Shown piece by piece: positions 12,425 through 22,308 of a stretch of 64,000 nucleotides of DNA. The DNA is taken from positions 2,812,501 to 2,876,500 of the forward strand of contig OX365952.1 of the NCBI GenBank assembly GCA_947247005.1, written 5' to 3'. The DNA comes from Spisula solida (taxonomy: Eukaryota; Mollusca; Bivalvia; Venerida; Mactridae). How positions within the stretch are numbered: position 1 is the first letter of the stretch; every line of letters starts with the position of its first letter. The translations under genes and the position numbers were made by a program. The notes under the pieces were generated by a model. The model made no database searches and was not told the origin of the DNA. It saw nothing but the letters and a program-made list of their open reading frames with translations.

Positions 12425-13240
12425 AGATTCGGGAGGCATCGTTATCAGGTTGCTCGTGGTCTAGGGGAAGTATTGGCGAGGTCATCAGACAATTTGTGAC
12501 ATCAGAAGGAATCATGATGATCAAGGAGTATGGGGATGTATTGCAAAAAACTCTCGATGTGCTCCAGACGTTATGCGTCAATTCCTCTTCCTCGGGGAAG
12601 TACTTCCGATGGATTTAAGAGCTTAGCAGGCGTCTATGATACCATTTATCTCAGAGAAGGCATCTGGTGTCTCGGGTAAGCTTCGTGAACGTTCTGGGGA
12701 ATCTTGAGACATCTTGTGAAAACGCGAATACATTCCGGGAAATTCAATGCATGCATATTTTTACCCGATGTACTCGCGCTGTCATGTCGGGAATAACCCG
12801 GGAAGGCATCCCAGAAGTGCACCAGAGACTCGGGAATACCAGTAATCTTGTAAACTTATGCGCTAGGCATCCCAGTGATATTTTGGGGACACATTCGCGG
12901 TCTCGGGATTGCAATTCTGAAAGGAAACTTCGGGTAAGTCGTGAGACATTTTGGGTCATCGTGAGTAATCGGGGTGGGGGTATCGGTAGACATCGGATGA
13001 CTCCCGATGTGGTCCTGAAGTTATACGTCTGTCCCACTGCCTCGATGATTTACTTCCCATGGAAATTAGGGACTTCGGGAGGTGTTGGGATCAGGTTCTG
13101 CGGGAAGATCGGTAGTATCGAGAGACATAAACAAATGTGTAATTCCTTTTGGCTGATAAGTTCGCATCTTGTACCTTGGCATAGTCCCGACATATGTTCT
13201 GGGGAATTGTCCCAGTTACCGGAAGCCTACGTATGATAAT
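12425..13240 (+). repeat. Degenerate GC-richer repeat island
   Basis: The island is built of diverged copies of phrases such as AGACATTTTGTG, TCGGGA, GGGGAA and GGCATCCC, roughly every 100-250 bp. The segment at 12465-12530 matches the reverse complement of 22750-22860 (shared TAGGGGAAG, GTCAT-AGACA and TTTGTGA-ATC-GAAGGAAT). Lack of stops in GC-richer DNA explains the 189-codon plus ORF (12667-13236) and the 97-codon minus ORF, so neither is called as a gene. Confidence 0.55.
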
Positions 13241-13282
13241 AGTTGAATGAGACGGGGAGAATTTGTCAAGATATAATATGTT

Positions 13283-13308
13283 AAAAATATTTTGGCCAAA
13301 ATATTTTT
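13283..13308. repeat. Perfect 26-bp palindrome
   Basis: AAAAATATTTTGG followed by its exact reverse complement, with no spacer. Confidence 0.95.
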
Positions 13309-13516
13309 CAGATTTGTTGTAGGTAGCCGTTGTGGAACTTTGACAGCTCATGAGTATCTTCGTGTTAGCTTAAATTTGCTTGATAGATTCGCAGATTCGC
13401 AACTTAGTTGTTTAGTAGTGCTGTTTAGATTTTCCAAATTTGACGTAATCTATATAATGCTGATCAAAAAAGGTTCGCTATGTTTGTCTTTTAAGTGTAA
13501 TAATGTGGCAACCTGA
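13309..13516 (+). other. Possible exon, unidentified
   Basis: ATATTTTTCAG (ending about 13310) would be an acceptor, after which a frame stays open for about 68 codons to TGA. The residue mix is plausible (GSRCGTLTAHEYLRVSLNLL) but unmatched. The acceptor lies in the palindrome at 13283-13308. Confidence 0.15.
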
Positions 13517-13701
13517 TCAATGTATACGTCTTCAGCAAAGGTCTGAAGTATGACTTGTGTCACTCTGGTGTTGATTTGTAGTCAAACCTAGTTTGCATAC
13601 TTGCTAAAGAGGAGTATGAAGGGCATTAAAATAATTATCGGATGGCATGATATAGATGTATATAGAATCACCATCTGGGACATTCAAATATTCAAGTATG
13701 T

Positions 13702-13986
13702 ATGAAAGTTGTGCCCTCAAAGAAGACCAAACTGTGTACTGTACATTCATGTTCTCAGAACATGTCCCAAAACGACTACCGTATCATTGTTGGGTTTCTC
13801 TCCTTGACGGGATGTGAAACTATTCTTCTGCTTGACCTTCTGTTGGATATTAGAAGAGACGTACATTCAGATGAGACAGACAGTTGTACAAACTTGTTAA
13901 TGACTTCTGTTTGTTTAATCTCTATAAAACAAGGCTTGAAATACTTCCGCCAAGAAGTTAAAAAGAAGTTAAGTCAGTACATGTAG
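13702..13986 (+). other. Unidentified ORF, 94 codons
   Basis: ATG-initiated frame with balanced composition, containing FLSLTGCETILLLDLLLDI and a Lys-rich C-terminus. No splice context or family match. It may be a fragment of a mobile-element protein. Confidence 0.18.
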
Positions 13987-13989
13987 TGT

Positions 13990-14712
13990 TAAAGGTGCTG
14001 CCTCAAAGATACGGCTAAATTTGTGTATATCGTGATTTGATTTTCCAGCCTAACCAAGTATTGATGAAATACAAAGCCACTGGCGGTTGCTTTATGAAAG
14101 ATTTGATGCAAATAAGCAATTTCAACCACTGTTGATATCGCCCACTGAGTATTTTTTCTTGAAAAAAGCGCTGAGCTTCCTTCCAACATGCTTTGTGAAT
14201 TATGTAATTCACACGTGATCGAACTGTAACATCAACAAACTACAGCGTAAACATCAGTGAGGTATATAGAATTTTTAATGTAAAAATACTAAAGAGCTAC
14301 AAAATGCCGAAGTTCCTCAAGTTATTTTAGATGCCAGGGTTGTTCAACGGTTTATGGCATATAAAGGCAACTATACCAAAACTACGCGAATATTTGACAA
14401 TTTTATTTTATTTTTGCAATACACCACTATGTGAGGCAGTCCCTAAGAAAACAGTAACCGGTTGGAAACGTAAAAAAGAAGTAAATACATAAACGAGTTA
14501 CTTACTTGGTAAAAGTCTGGGGCTGCTTTCCCTGTCTGATATAGTATTGTCTTTTTGATAAGAAACCTGTGTTACTGAAAGTATTAGCCATATGGTCAGC
14601 GAAATCACGATATGCGAACTTCGCTGACTTAACCTGCATATCTATCTATCAGCAAATCTGAAAAAAGAATCACATTTTAATTAATTTATTTATTTAGACG
14701 TCAGAAAACAGA
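13990..14712. other. No gene; short dispersed-repeat piece at 14512-14572
   Basis: TGGGGCTGCTTTCCCTGTCT at 14519 belongs to the TGAGTGCTGCCTTCCCTGTC family. The antisense frames at 13989-14212 are not supported. Confidence 0.4.
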
Positions 14713-14713
14713 T

Positions 14714-14735
14714 AATTATTTTTTAAAAAATAATT
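14714..14735. repeat. Perfect 22-bp A/T palindrome bordering the satellite
   Basis: AATTATTTTTT followed by its reverse complement, ending one base before the satellite begins at about 14737. Confidence 0.9.
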
Positions 14736-14736
14736 G

Positions 14737-16799
14737 TGAGCGAGCGAGCGAGCAAGCAAGCATGTAAGCAAGCAAGCATGTAAGCGAGCAAGCAAGCATG
14801 TAAGCAAGCAAGCAAGCAAAGGCTAGCAAGCATGTAAGCAAGCAAGCATGTAAGCGAGCAAGCAAGCATGTAAGCGAGCAAGCAAGCAAGCATGTAAGCG
14901 AGCAAGCAAGCATGTAAGCAAGCAAGCAAGCATGTAAGAAAGCAAGCATGTAAGCGAGCAAGCAAGCAAAGGCAAGCAAGCATGTAAGCAAGCAAGCATG
15001 TAAGCGAGCAAGCAAGCATGTAAGCGAGCAAGCAAGCATGTAAGCAAGCAAGCATGTAAGCATGTAAGCAAGCAAGCAAGCATGTAAGCGAGCAAGCATG
15101 TAAGCGAGCAAGCATGTAAGCAAGCAAGCAAGCATGTAAGCAAGCAAGCATGTAAGCGAGCAAGCAAGCATGTAAGCGAGCAAGCATGTAAGCAAGCAAA
15201 GGCTAGCAAGCATGTAAGCAAGCAAGCATGTAAGCGAGCAAGCAAGCATGTAAGCGAGCAAGCAAGCATGTAAGCGAGCAAGCAAGCATGTAAGCAAGCA
15301 AGCATGTAAGCGAGCAAGCAAGCATGTAAGCGAGCAAGCAAGCATGTAAGCAAGCAAGCATGTAAGCAAGCAAGCAAGCAAGCAAGCATGTAAGCGAGCA
15401 AGCATGTAAGCGAGCAAGCATGTAAGCAAGCAAGCAAGCATGTAAGCAAGCAAGCATGTAAGCGAGCAAGCAAGCATGTAAGCAAGCAAGCATGTAAGCA
15501 TGTAAGCAAGCAAGCAAGCATGTAAGCGAGCAAGCATGTAAGCGAGCAAGCATGTAAGCAAGCAAGCATGTAAGCATGCAATCAAGCAAGCATGTAAGCA
15601 AGCATGTAAGCGAGCAAGCATGTAAGCAAGCAAGCAAGCATGTAAGAAAGCAAGCATGTAAGCGAGCAAGCATGTAAGCAAGCAAGCAAGCAAGCAAAGG
15701 CAAGCAAGCATGTAAGCAAGCAAGCATGTAAGCGAGCAAGCAAGCATGTAAGCAAGCAAGCAAGCATGTAAGCAAGCAAGCAAGCAAGCAAGCATGTAAG
15801 CAAGCAAGCAAGCAAGCATGTAAGCGAGCAAGCAAGCATGTAAGCAAGCAAGCATGTAAGCAAGCAAGCATGTAAGCGAGCAAGCAAGCATGTAAGCGAG
15901 CAAGCATGTAAGCAAGCAAGCATGTAAGCATGCAATCAAGCAAGCATGTAAGCAAGCATGTAAGCGAGCAAGCATGTAAGCAAGCAAGCATGTAAGAAAG
16001 CAAGCATGTAAGCGAGCAAGCAAGCAAGCAAGCAAGCAAAGGCAAGCAAGCATGTAAGCAAGCAAGCATGTAAGCGAGCAAGCAAGCATGTAAGCAAGCA
16101 AGCAAGCAAGCAAGCATGTAAGCAAGCAAGCAAGCATGTAAGCGAGCAAGCAAGCATGTAAGCAAGCAAGCATGTAAGCATGTAAGCAAGCATGTAAGCA
16201 AGCAAGCAAGCAAGCATGTAAGCAAGCAAGCATGTAAGCGAGCAAGCAAGCATGTAAGCGAGCAAGCATGTAAGCAAGAAAGCAAGCATGTAAGCGAGCA
16301 AGCATGTAAGCAAGCAAGCAAGCAAGCAAAGGCAAGCAAGCATGTAAGCAAGCAAGCATGTAAGCAAGCAAGCAAGCAAGCAAAGGCAAGCAAGCATGTA
16401 AGCAAGCAAGCAAGCATGTAAGCGAGCAAGCAAGCATGTAAGCGAGCAAGCAAGCATGTAAGCAAGCAAGCAAGCAAGCAAAGGCAAGCAAGCATGTAAG
16501 CGAGCAAGCAAGCAAGCAAAGGCAAGCAAGCATGTAAGCGAGCAAGCATGTAAGCGAGCAAGCAAGCAAGCATGTAAGCAAGCAAGCATCTAAGCAAGCA
16601 AGCAAGCAAAGGCAAGCAAGCAAGCAAGCAAGCAAAGGCAAGCAAGCAAAGGCAAGCAAGCATGTAAGCGAGCAAGCATGTAAGCGAGCAAGCAAGCATG
16701 TAAGCAAGCAAGCAAAGGCAAGCAAGCATGTAAGCAAGCAAGCATGTAAGCGAGCAAGCAAGCATGTAAGCAAGCAAGCAAGCAAAGGCAAGCAAGCAT
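14737..16799. repeat. Tetranucleotide GCAA-type satellite with higher-order structure
   Basis: About 2.06 kb of imperfect GCAA tetramers with recurring variants ATGT, GCGA and the six-base GCAAAG, which shifts phase by two. Most of the array is phrases such as AGCAAGCATGTAAGCGAGCA. Rare variants recur at fixed spacing: GTAAGAA at 14934, 15642 and 15992 (708 = 2x354, then 350), and TGCAATCAAG at 15577 and 15931 (354). This shows a secondary unit of about 350-354 bp. The complementary strand lacks stops in all three frames, which produces ORFs of up to 691 codons made only of Leu, Ala, Cys, His, Tyr, Met and a few others. These are not credible genes. Confidence 0.97.
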
Positions 16800-17558
16800 A
16801 CGCCAGTAAATATAGTATGATAGTGTACTTTCACAAAAAAACATGTTTACAATATATGCCTAATTTGTATTGGCGTATCTAACGTCAAAGTTTGTATAAT
16901 TAGGTGTATGTACTATACGAGTATAAATCATACAATTCTAATAATTAACAATAAATGTAAAAAATACCTTTCGTCCATCTGTTAATGAAGATCACATAAA
17001 TGAGTGAATTTAAACAATATAAACTCAAACAAAAAATGAATTTATTAAAGAATCACATTGCCTTTAATTAAAACGATCAGGAATTCTAAAGGAAGAAGTG
17101 TGACCCGTACCACAGATTACTTACAACAAACAATTAACTTAAAACAAAGGAACAAATATCGATTCGGAACATGAACTCGGCCATTATGTTAAAACATGTA
17201 ATAGCTACAAGTATTGAATGTATTTGTTACAATTTCGCATTTTCGCTTTTGTTGGCGAAAAGGCGAAAATACAACATGGCATAAATTAGCCACCATAATA
17301 TTCATTTTTTAAAAAACTGCGTAAAAGAAGGTGTGACACAATCTCAAGATAAGTGCTGATAACATTTGACTTGTACTTTTACATGTAACCGTCATATAGT
17401 GTAAGGTTACGGTTGGCAGTTGCAAATGACCTGTTAGATAAGATAATCATCGCCTACATATTTGTCAGGGGACTAGATACGTAGGAACAGTGCTCAGATC
17501 TTTTACGGCCGACTTTCTATCATTTAAGCAACTTGTTGTATTTTGTTAAACGGACAAG
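16800..17558. other. Upstream region of the ShKT gene, no other gene seen
   Basis: AT-rich. A GATA-like pair AGATAAGATAATC lies at about 17436-17448, 110 bp before the start codon. No clear TATA box. A short inverted repeat GTAACC / GGTTAC lies at about 17386-17411. Confidence 0.4.
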
Positions 17559-17610
17559 ATGATGTACATTAGGATAATGGTGTTTATTGTGTGTGTTGCT
17601 GTTGTTTATG
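17559..17610 (+). CDS. Exon 1 of ShKT peptide gene (signal peptide)
   Basis: Two consecutive ATGs (17559, 17562) in an A-at-minus-3 context, then a hydrophobic run. The donor GTATAG starts at 17611, leaving one base of the Gly codon (phase 1). Unspliced reading would give only a 29-residue hydrophobic peptide. Confidence 0.75.
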
Positions 17611-19071
17611 GTATAGTATATATATTATATGCATATTATTCTGTGTAATGCATATGTACGTTAAACTTCAATTTGGCCACTGAGTGAAGCCCACCTTATT
17701 GGGGTAGGCTTCATGCTACTGAGAACGAACCACTCTGTCTGCTCTCGGTTGCCCTTGTTATATTATTTGTGTCGTCCGTTTGTTATGTTTCTGTCACTTG
17801 ACTCTTTCTCTGGTTAAGTTTGACTGACTGAGGCGGCACACTTTCAGCGTGTGATATCGCGATTTTGTGGTCGCTTTGGGCATTGTCTGTGCCTTTTTGT
17901 TATAAAGTATGTGATGTTTTTTATGTTTTATGTGCTCGGCTGTTTAGGTTGAGTGCTGCCTTCCCTGTCCGACGACCTATTATCTTTTTACATGTTACTG
18001 AGAAAAGTGAACGAATAAGTCACAATGTGACTTCGCTAGTTTAGTTAGTAGGGTGCTAGATGACGACTAGTAGGGGACTCATTAAAGCTGAAAAATAGGG
18101 TCAACCTCAAACTAATTGCAATACATAGATGTTTTACAGTTTCATCATCTACAAAGTTTAACTATTATACGCTCTAGAAATAAGTCCTAAGAAAAACTCT
18201 GAAGGGAAAAATATAATATATATGTTGAATGCCACTTCTGATAGCAAATTCAGCATCTTCTTATATTCATAGTACGAGGGACATTTTAAGTTCTGATAAT
18301 GCCTCTATAAGTAGTTAAATATTCACTAAATGTGTATAAAAGTGCATATTTTCTGAAGGATACAACCTTTCTCTAGCGAAAACAAATACTGATATTATCA
18401 TAGGAGAATTTAATATTCACCTGTATGAATTGGTTTTACAGTATGATCAAATAATTTCAAAAATAAATGCCAGAACCTTGTAACTAGATATAAGGTATTA
18501 TCATACTGCTACTACGACACAATGATATCCTGAATATGGTCTTAAATTTGAATTTGTATTGATGTTGATGTGGTCGTGTCACCATGTTAGCCTTTAAGTA
18601 AATATACAATGAAACGTTTCCATTTTAGGTTCAACACTAAGGTACCTGCTTGATGGTTCAGGTAATGTACATAGTCGTTATAGTTAAATTGTCCTAATTA
18701 TAAGTTTTTTGTTTCCTTCAATTTATATCCTTATGACTACCAATGGCTGGTGGGGTTGCAAAATTGCATAAAATAAATATTTGTTCAATATCATATATGC
18801 TTGTTCAATCCCACAATACATGTCATTGATTAATTAAGTAGTACTATGCAACTTGCCAAAAGTGGCATAAGTTTAGATAGCTTTTGGTGCTGATGATATT
18901 TGTTCGCGATAAGTACGCAATATACCTTCATACATTTCAGCTTGTTACGATGCAATTCAAAACTGTCAAGTTTTCACTGACGCTATATGTCATGTACCTG
19001 AATATAATCAGTGGGCATTGGACAATTGTGCTAGATTTTGTAACAAGTGTGGTGGAGGCAGTACTGGTTAA
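17559..19071 (+). CDS. Secreted ShKT-domain peptide gene (three exons, about 71 aa)
   Basis: Hand-spliced from 17559-17610, 18629-18661 and 18941-19071. All junctions are GT-AG and both introns are phase 1, giving one uninterrupted frame ending in TAA. Residues 1-18 form a typical signal peptide: a short N-terminus with one Arg, a Val/Ile-rich core and a small residue at the cleavage point. Residues 19-29 are a short linker. Residues 30-65 hold six cysteines spaced C-x6-C-x7-C-x12-C-x3-C-x2-C, with Asp two after the first Cys and a WALDNCARFC stretch, which is the ShK-type (SXC) pattern. A Gly-rich tail follows. The product should be secreted and disulfide-bonded. In animals this domain occurs in many non-toxic secreted proteins, as well as in potassium-channel peptides. 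The Lys-Tyr pair used by channel blockers is not present in the loop before Cys4, so toxicity is not implied. The overlapping 140-codon antisense ORF is treated as a shadow. Polyadenylation site unclear. Confidence 0.82.
17780..18000 (+). repeat. Dispersed TGAGTGCTGCCTTCCCTGTC family, long copy inside intron 1
   Basis: Carries GGGCATTGTCTGTGCC, TTTATGTTTTATGTGCTCGG, TTGAGTGCTGCCTTCCCTGT and a terminal TTATCTTTTT in family order. One of the best-preserved copies. Confidence 0.75.
18263..18440 (+). repeat. Repeat shared with 39010-39190
   Basis: Both contain TACGAGGG-CA-TT, ATGTGTATAAAA, ATTTTCTGAA and GATACAACCTTT in the same order. About 70-75% similar by eye. Lies in intron 1. Confidence 0.6.
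18629..18661 (+). CDS. Exon 2 of ShKT peptide gene (33-bp micro-exon)
   Basis: Acceptor CCATTTTAG and donor GTAATG. Encodes the ten-residue linker between signal peptide and domain. Phase 1 at both ends, so it could be skipped without a frameshift. Confidence 0.7.
18662..18940 (+). other. Intron 2 of ShKT peptide gene
   Basis: GTAATG...CATACATTTCAG, 279 bp, AT-rich, no repeat recognised. Confidence 0.7.
18941..19071 (+). CDS. Exon 3 of ShKT peptide gene (domain and stop)
   Basis: Starts after TACATTTCAG. Carries all six domain cysteines in one exon and ends with a Gly/Ser/Thr tail and TAA at 19069-19071. One domain per phase-1 exon is common for extracellular modules. Confidence 0.82.
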
Positions 19072-19660
19072 ACTAAACTTGACACCCTTGTGCGCTGTAG
19101 GTACGATATCGCATGAATCTAACTTTGCGTTTTCAAATTTTCTTCTTTTTTTCTTATGCTGCGAACCATCTTCTATGGTAGTTTGTATCTTCAGTTTGGT
19201 ACACCGTCCCCTAAACGTTACTGGCACATCTCCATTGCTTGTTTTCGAATGACATGTCTGTGGGCCAAACTTCCTGTCCTGCTTCCTATAGATTGTGGCA
19301 GCCTGAATGGAAGTACAAGTATATGGACTAGTGTCTACACCTCTGCCTCGCACTGACATTCAGCGGTCTCTACAAGACCGAGTCGTTTAGCAGAACACAG
19401 TGTCCAGTACGCAGTTTGACTGTTGTTGTTAAGTGTTTTCTTGGTACCTTAATAGGGTATATAATATCCGTTTATGTTATCCTTATGTTATCTGTAACTG
19501 TTCTGCTTAGAAACTACATGAGGTTGGAGGTTTGGTTTGTGTTTTCTTGGTTACTTCTTTAACACGTGTGACATATATGTTTTCTTAGTGCAAGGTATGT
19601 GAATAGATGCGAATCTTGTATCGAGATTTGATCTATATTCATGTACTATTCCCGTGTTGA
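19072..19660. other. 3' flank of ShKT gene, probable 3' UTR and spacer
   Basis: No close AATAAA was seen; the next canonical signal is at 20097-20102. The minus-strand ORF 18937-19359 overlaps exon 3 and is not supported independently. Confidence 0.4.
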
Positions 19661-19793
19661 TATTCAATATTAATTTATTTATTTACAGAATAAGGATAGC
19701 CAATCATATCGCCTGTAACTGACCAAGAGTTTAACATGGTGTGATTTGATTGGTTGTCCTTATCCTTAAGTCTGGTAAGTTTAATATTGAATA
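19661..19793. mobile_element. Small foldback element
   Basis: TATTCAATATTAA (19661-19673) is the exact reverse complement of 19781-19793. Inside, AATAAGGATAGCCAATCA and TGATTGGTTGTCCTTATC pair again. About 130 bp, no coding capacity. Confidence 0.75.
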
Positions 19794-19942
19794 ATGCACA
19801 AGAACTGTCTTTATTTCTTTTTAAATGTCCATAGTCCATATGATGAGACTCAATAGTACAACTGTTGTATTCACGGGCATGGAGCATAGAAAACTAACCA
19901 TTTTTGTGAGGCTAAACTGAGTAAAGAAACGAAGCAGTGACA

Positions 19943-20061
19943 ATGGACCCGAAAGGAGTGTTCTTATTTTTTTGGGTAGTCTTAGCGAGGCTTGTGTTTA
20001 CCATTATTGTGCATTCCAGGAAGTTTGATTCATTCGTGCAGTATGAAATAGATCTAGACTC
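19943..20061 (+). CDS. Candidate first exon with N-terminal membrane or signal segment
   Basis: ATG at 19943 in the context GTGACAATGG opens 39 codons with a hydrophobic stretch at residues 6-23 (VFLFFWVVLARLVFTIIV) and then a polar tail, followed at 20062 by a strong donor GTGAGT (phase 2). No convincing phase-matched next exon was found; the acceptor at 20245 leads to an immediate stop. It lies 870 bp after the ShKT gene on the same strand and could be a neighbouring secreted or membrane protein, or chance. Confidence 0.25.
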
Positions 20062-20096
20062 GTGAGTTTTATTGTATGAATAATGAGTTTTATTTG

Positions 20097-20102
20097 AATA
20101 AA
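20097..20102 (+). promoter_or_regulatory. Possible polyadenylation signal AATAAA
   Basis: First canonical hexamer downstream of the ShKT stop codon, about 1 kb away. Usable only if the 3' UTR is long. Confidence 0.15.
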
Positions 20103-20103
20103 A

Positions 20104-20295
20104 ATGACAATGAAATATAACCTTGTTGTATATGTATTTTACTGGGTTTTTCTTTATGCTTGTATTTGTTTCGAATGCTATTGTAACGTGCAGGGACCCT
20201 ATATGAACTCGTCAAGGGATTGCAGTTGTAATTTACTAATTTCAGGTACTAGCATTTACAACAGACGTAAATCAAAACACAGCAAATTCATTTAA
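20104..20295 (+). CDS. Small cysteine-containing ORF with signal-like N-terminus, unidentified
   Basis: A 63-codon ATG frame starts with a hydrophobic run (residues 5-23), then a cysteine-rich stretch (CICFECYC, DCSC) and a basic C-terminus. It could be a short secreted peptide downstream of the ShKT gene, but the cysteines do not form a known pattern and an in-frame TTTCAG within it may be an intron end. Low confidence. Confidence 0.2.
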   Translation: MTMKYNLVVYVFYWVFLYACICFECYCNVQGPYMNSSRDCSCNLLISGTSIYNRRKSKHSKFI

Positions 20296-20299
20296 AGCT

Positions 20300-20930
20300 A
20301 TACAAAGAATCATCGATAGACAAGTGGGATCTTTAACTTCGCCGTGCTTATGGCTATAGGTTCAACTAAGAGTGAAAGATAGAACGTTTTGAACAAGTCT
20401 GCTTCAGAATAGCTTAAATGTTGCATGGGGTTTGCTCAATATAAGGGGACCAGTAATAAAGAGAAATGACAAGCGACTTTAGAGATCATCAGCTAGAGTC
20501 GTTCAACGTTCAGCTCCAACTTCTTACTTAATTGTCAGAACTCAGAAGGTATAAATACAAAGACAAAGTAAACAGCTCAATGATTAAACACATTGTCCAG
20601 TCACAGCCGCGTAGCTCAATGATACACCTGCAAACCAGTAGAACAACTTCCGTGAACCTAACACAGATTCGCGTATGACACAGCTTTGAACAAAGAGACA
20701 CCTTGTGGGACATAGTAACGTTTCCAGCTACCATTAACAGTAGTCCGCCCTAACCACCTGACCAGATTTACACAATCCACTGTAGTCCAAACCACTAGAA
20801 ACACGTTACGCCAAACCCCCACCAAAGACGTAATGCTTGAACCATGTTTTAGTTGGTGTTGTCACTGTTTATCATTTGTAATGCTAAATGTTTCTTGTTG
20901 TTTTTCATGTTAGTTTGAGTTCAACGGTAT
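20300..20930. other. No gene seen
   Basis: Contains a short tRNA-like A-box phrase TAGCTCAATGATA near 20614 without a matching B box. The minus ORF 20528-20734 is unsupported. Confidence 0.35.
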
Positions 20931-20934
20931 CGAT

Positions 20935-21242
20935 TCAGTCGTAAAAATATGCAAAAGGGTTTTTGACACAAACACGTTTTCCACAAAGGACAATAACTCT
21001 TTTAGGTCGATTGTAAAAGAAGTTTTTACAACTTACAATAATCCCTCTGGACACCTCATTCCAGATGGTATCCATCACCACAAGGGTGTGGCAGGGAGAA
21101 GCCTGTTTCCCTTTTATACTGAGCATCTAGCAACGAAATTACTGGTACTATTTATATTTTGTCTTCTGTATGACGCAGCCTGTGATTAAACCCGGACCAT
21201 CCAAAACTGGAAATGGATACTCTACTGCTAGGCTATCCAGGT
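20935..21242 (-). mobile_element. tRNA-derived SINE, decayed
   Basis: In minus sense the head at 21242-21168 reads GATAGCCTAGCAGTAGAGTA (A box) and later GGTCCGGGTTTAATC (B box). The body (21167 to about 20935) includes GATGCTCAGTATAAAAGGGA and TGGTGATGGATACCATC. RNA polymerase III A/B-box spacing is preserved but both boxes carry changes. The minus ORF 20935-21126 is read-through of the body. Confidence 0.6.
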
Positions 21243-21660
21243 AGTAATATCATGTATTCAGTCAGTTCTCAATAATACCATGCTGTTTGTTTCAAAGCAA
21301 AATATTTTAACAAATATGTCAGTATATCTATCGAATTGATACAAATAGTGTTGTAAATAATTTGTCTCCATGAAAATAATGTAAGCTAGCACGTCATAAA
21401 GATGCCAGTATATCGGGTCTCGTTGTTTTGAGACCTGACTGCATACAGGTGAATAGATAACATGACAATATATATATTTCTATATATCTATTTTCTCTTT
21501 AACATACAAAGTTTTGAGCAGACCAAGTCATTCAAGTGTAGTTTTTTTACAAAAAATAAAATCCATGCGACATAAAATCCATGCAACAATTTGAATGATG
21601 ATGATACTATACATGTGTATATGAGATGTCCACATTGTATATATATGTGTGTAATATTCT

Positions 21661-21907
21661 GGGCTGGTATTCACAAAGCATCTTAAGGGAAAACTTAAAT
21701 AATTTAACTTAAGTTGAAAATTTAGCTGCACCTATTTCCCAAGAAACTAACAATAACCCATGTTTTCTTTGTGATTATTGTAGCTCTTTACATAATGCTC
21801 GTAAACTATGTAATCATTGATAATCTTGAACTTCTCATGTAGCTGATGCACTTAAGGAAATTTGAAAATTTTAAGTTTTCCCTTTAGATGCTTTGTGAAT
21901 ACCACCC
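21661..21907. mobile_element. MITE with TTCACAAAGCATCTTAAG termini, copy 1
   Basis: Begins GGCTGGTATTCACAAAGCAT and ends ATGCTTTGTGAATACCACCC. The arms pair for about 35 bp (CTTAAGGGAAAACTTAAA with its inverse). About 247 bp, non-coding. A second copy lies at 24580-24811. Confidence 0.9.
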
Positions 21908-22308
21908 CTGATCATAAAAATGTACATGTGAAATACATGACTTTTTTTTGTATATTAGGCCAAAATAAACATGAGATGTTTGTAAAACATGTATGTCTCC
22001 ATGTCATCAAATTGTCTAACTAAAAATTTCAATGGGTATCACATTAATTTGATTAAAGAAATTTATAATATTGTGTTCAGTTAACAAAGTCTGCATATGA
22101 CTGAAATACTGATAACTTTTGGGACTTAACACAATATTTGAAACAAATATATGTTTTTACATTTTGGGTAGATTAATATTAGAGTTCATTAAACAGTCCA
22201 TTACAATCATCATTTTCATACAATTCAGCATTTTTAAGACCTGTTTTCTGAATACCACACTATGTGACTTGGCAAGCGTTTTATATGTATGTCAAAAACT
22301 AGAGTAGT

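Larger units (their letters stand above)
17611..18628 (+). other. Intron 1 of ShKT peptide gene
   Basis: GT...TTCCATTTTAG, 1018 bp. It contains a short hairpin at 17686-17714 (TGAAGCC / GGCTTCA), a dispersed-repeat copy ending near 18000, and part of a repeat shared with 39010-39190. Confidence 0.7.

Noticed and set aside
12667..13236. Plus-strand ORF of 189 codons
   Set aside because: It lies entirely in a degenerate GC-richer repeat island, starts at a non-ATG codon and reads repeated phrases. Absence of stops is explained by composition.
14716..16844. Very long minus-strand ORFs (691, 543, 252, 217, 158, 117 codons)
   Set aside because: They are translations of the tetranucleotide satellite, open in all three frames, and composed almost only of Leu, Ala, Cys, His, Tyr and Met.
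18937..19359. Minus-strand ORF of 140 codons with six cysteines
   Set aside because: It overlaps exon 3 of the ShKT gene on the other strand. The sense strand has a domain match, matching splice phases and a stop at the right place, while the antisense frame has none.
20608..20680. Possible tRNA gene (TAGCTCAATGATA)
   Set aside because: An A-box-like phrase is present but there is no B box at the right distance and no cloverleaf pairing.
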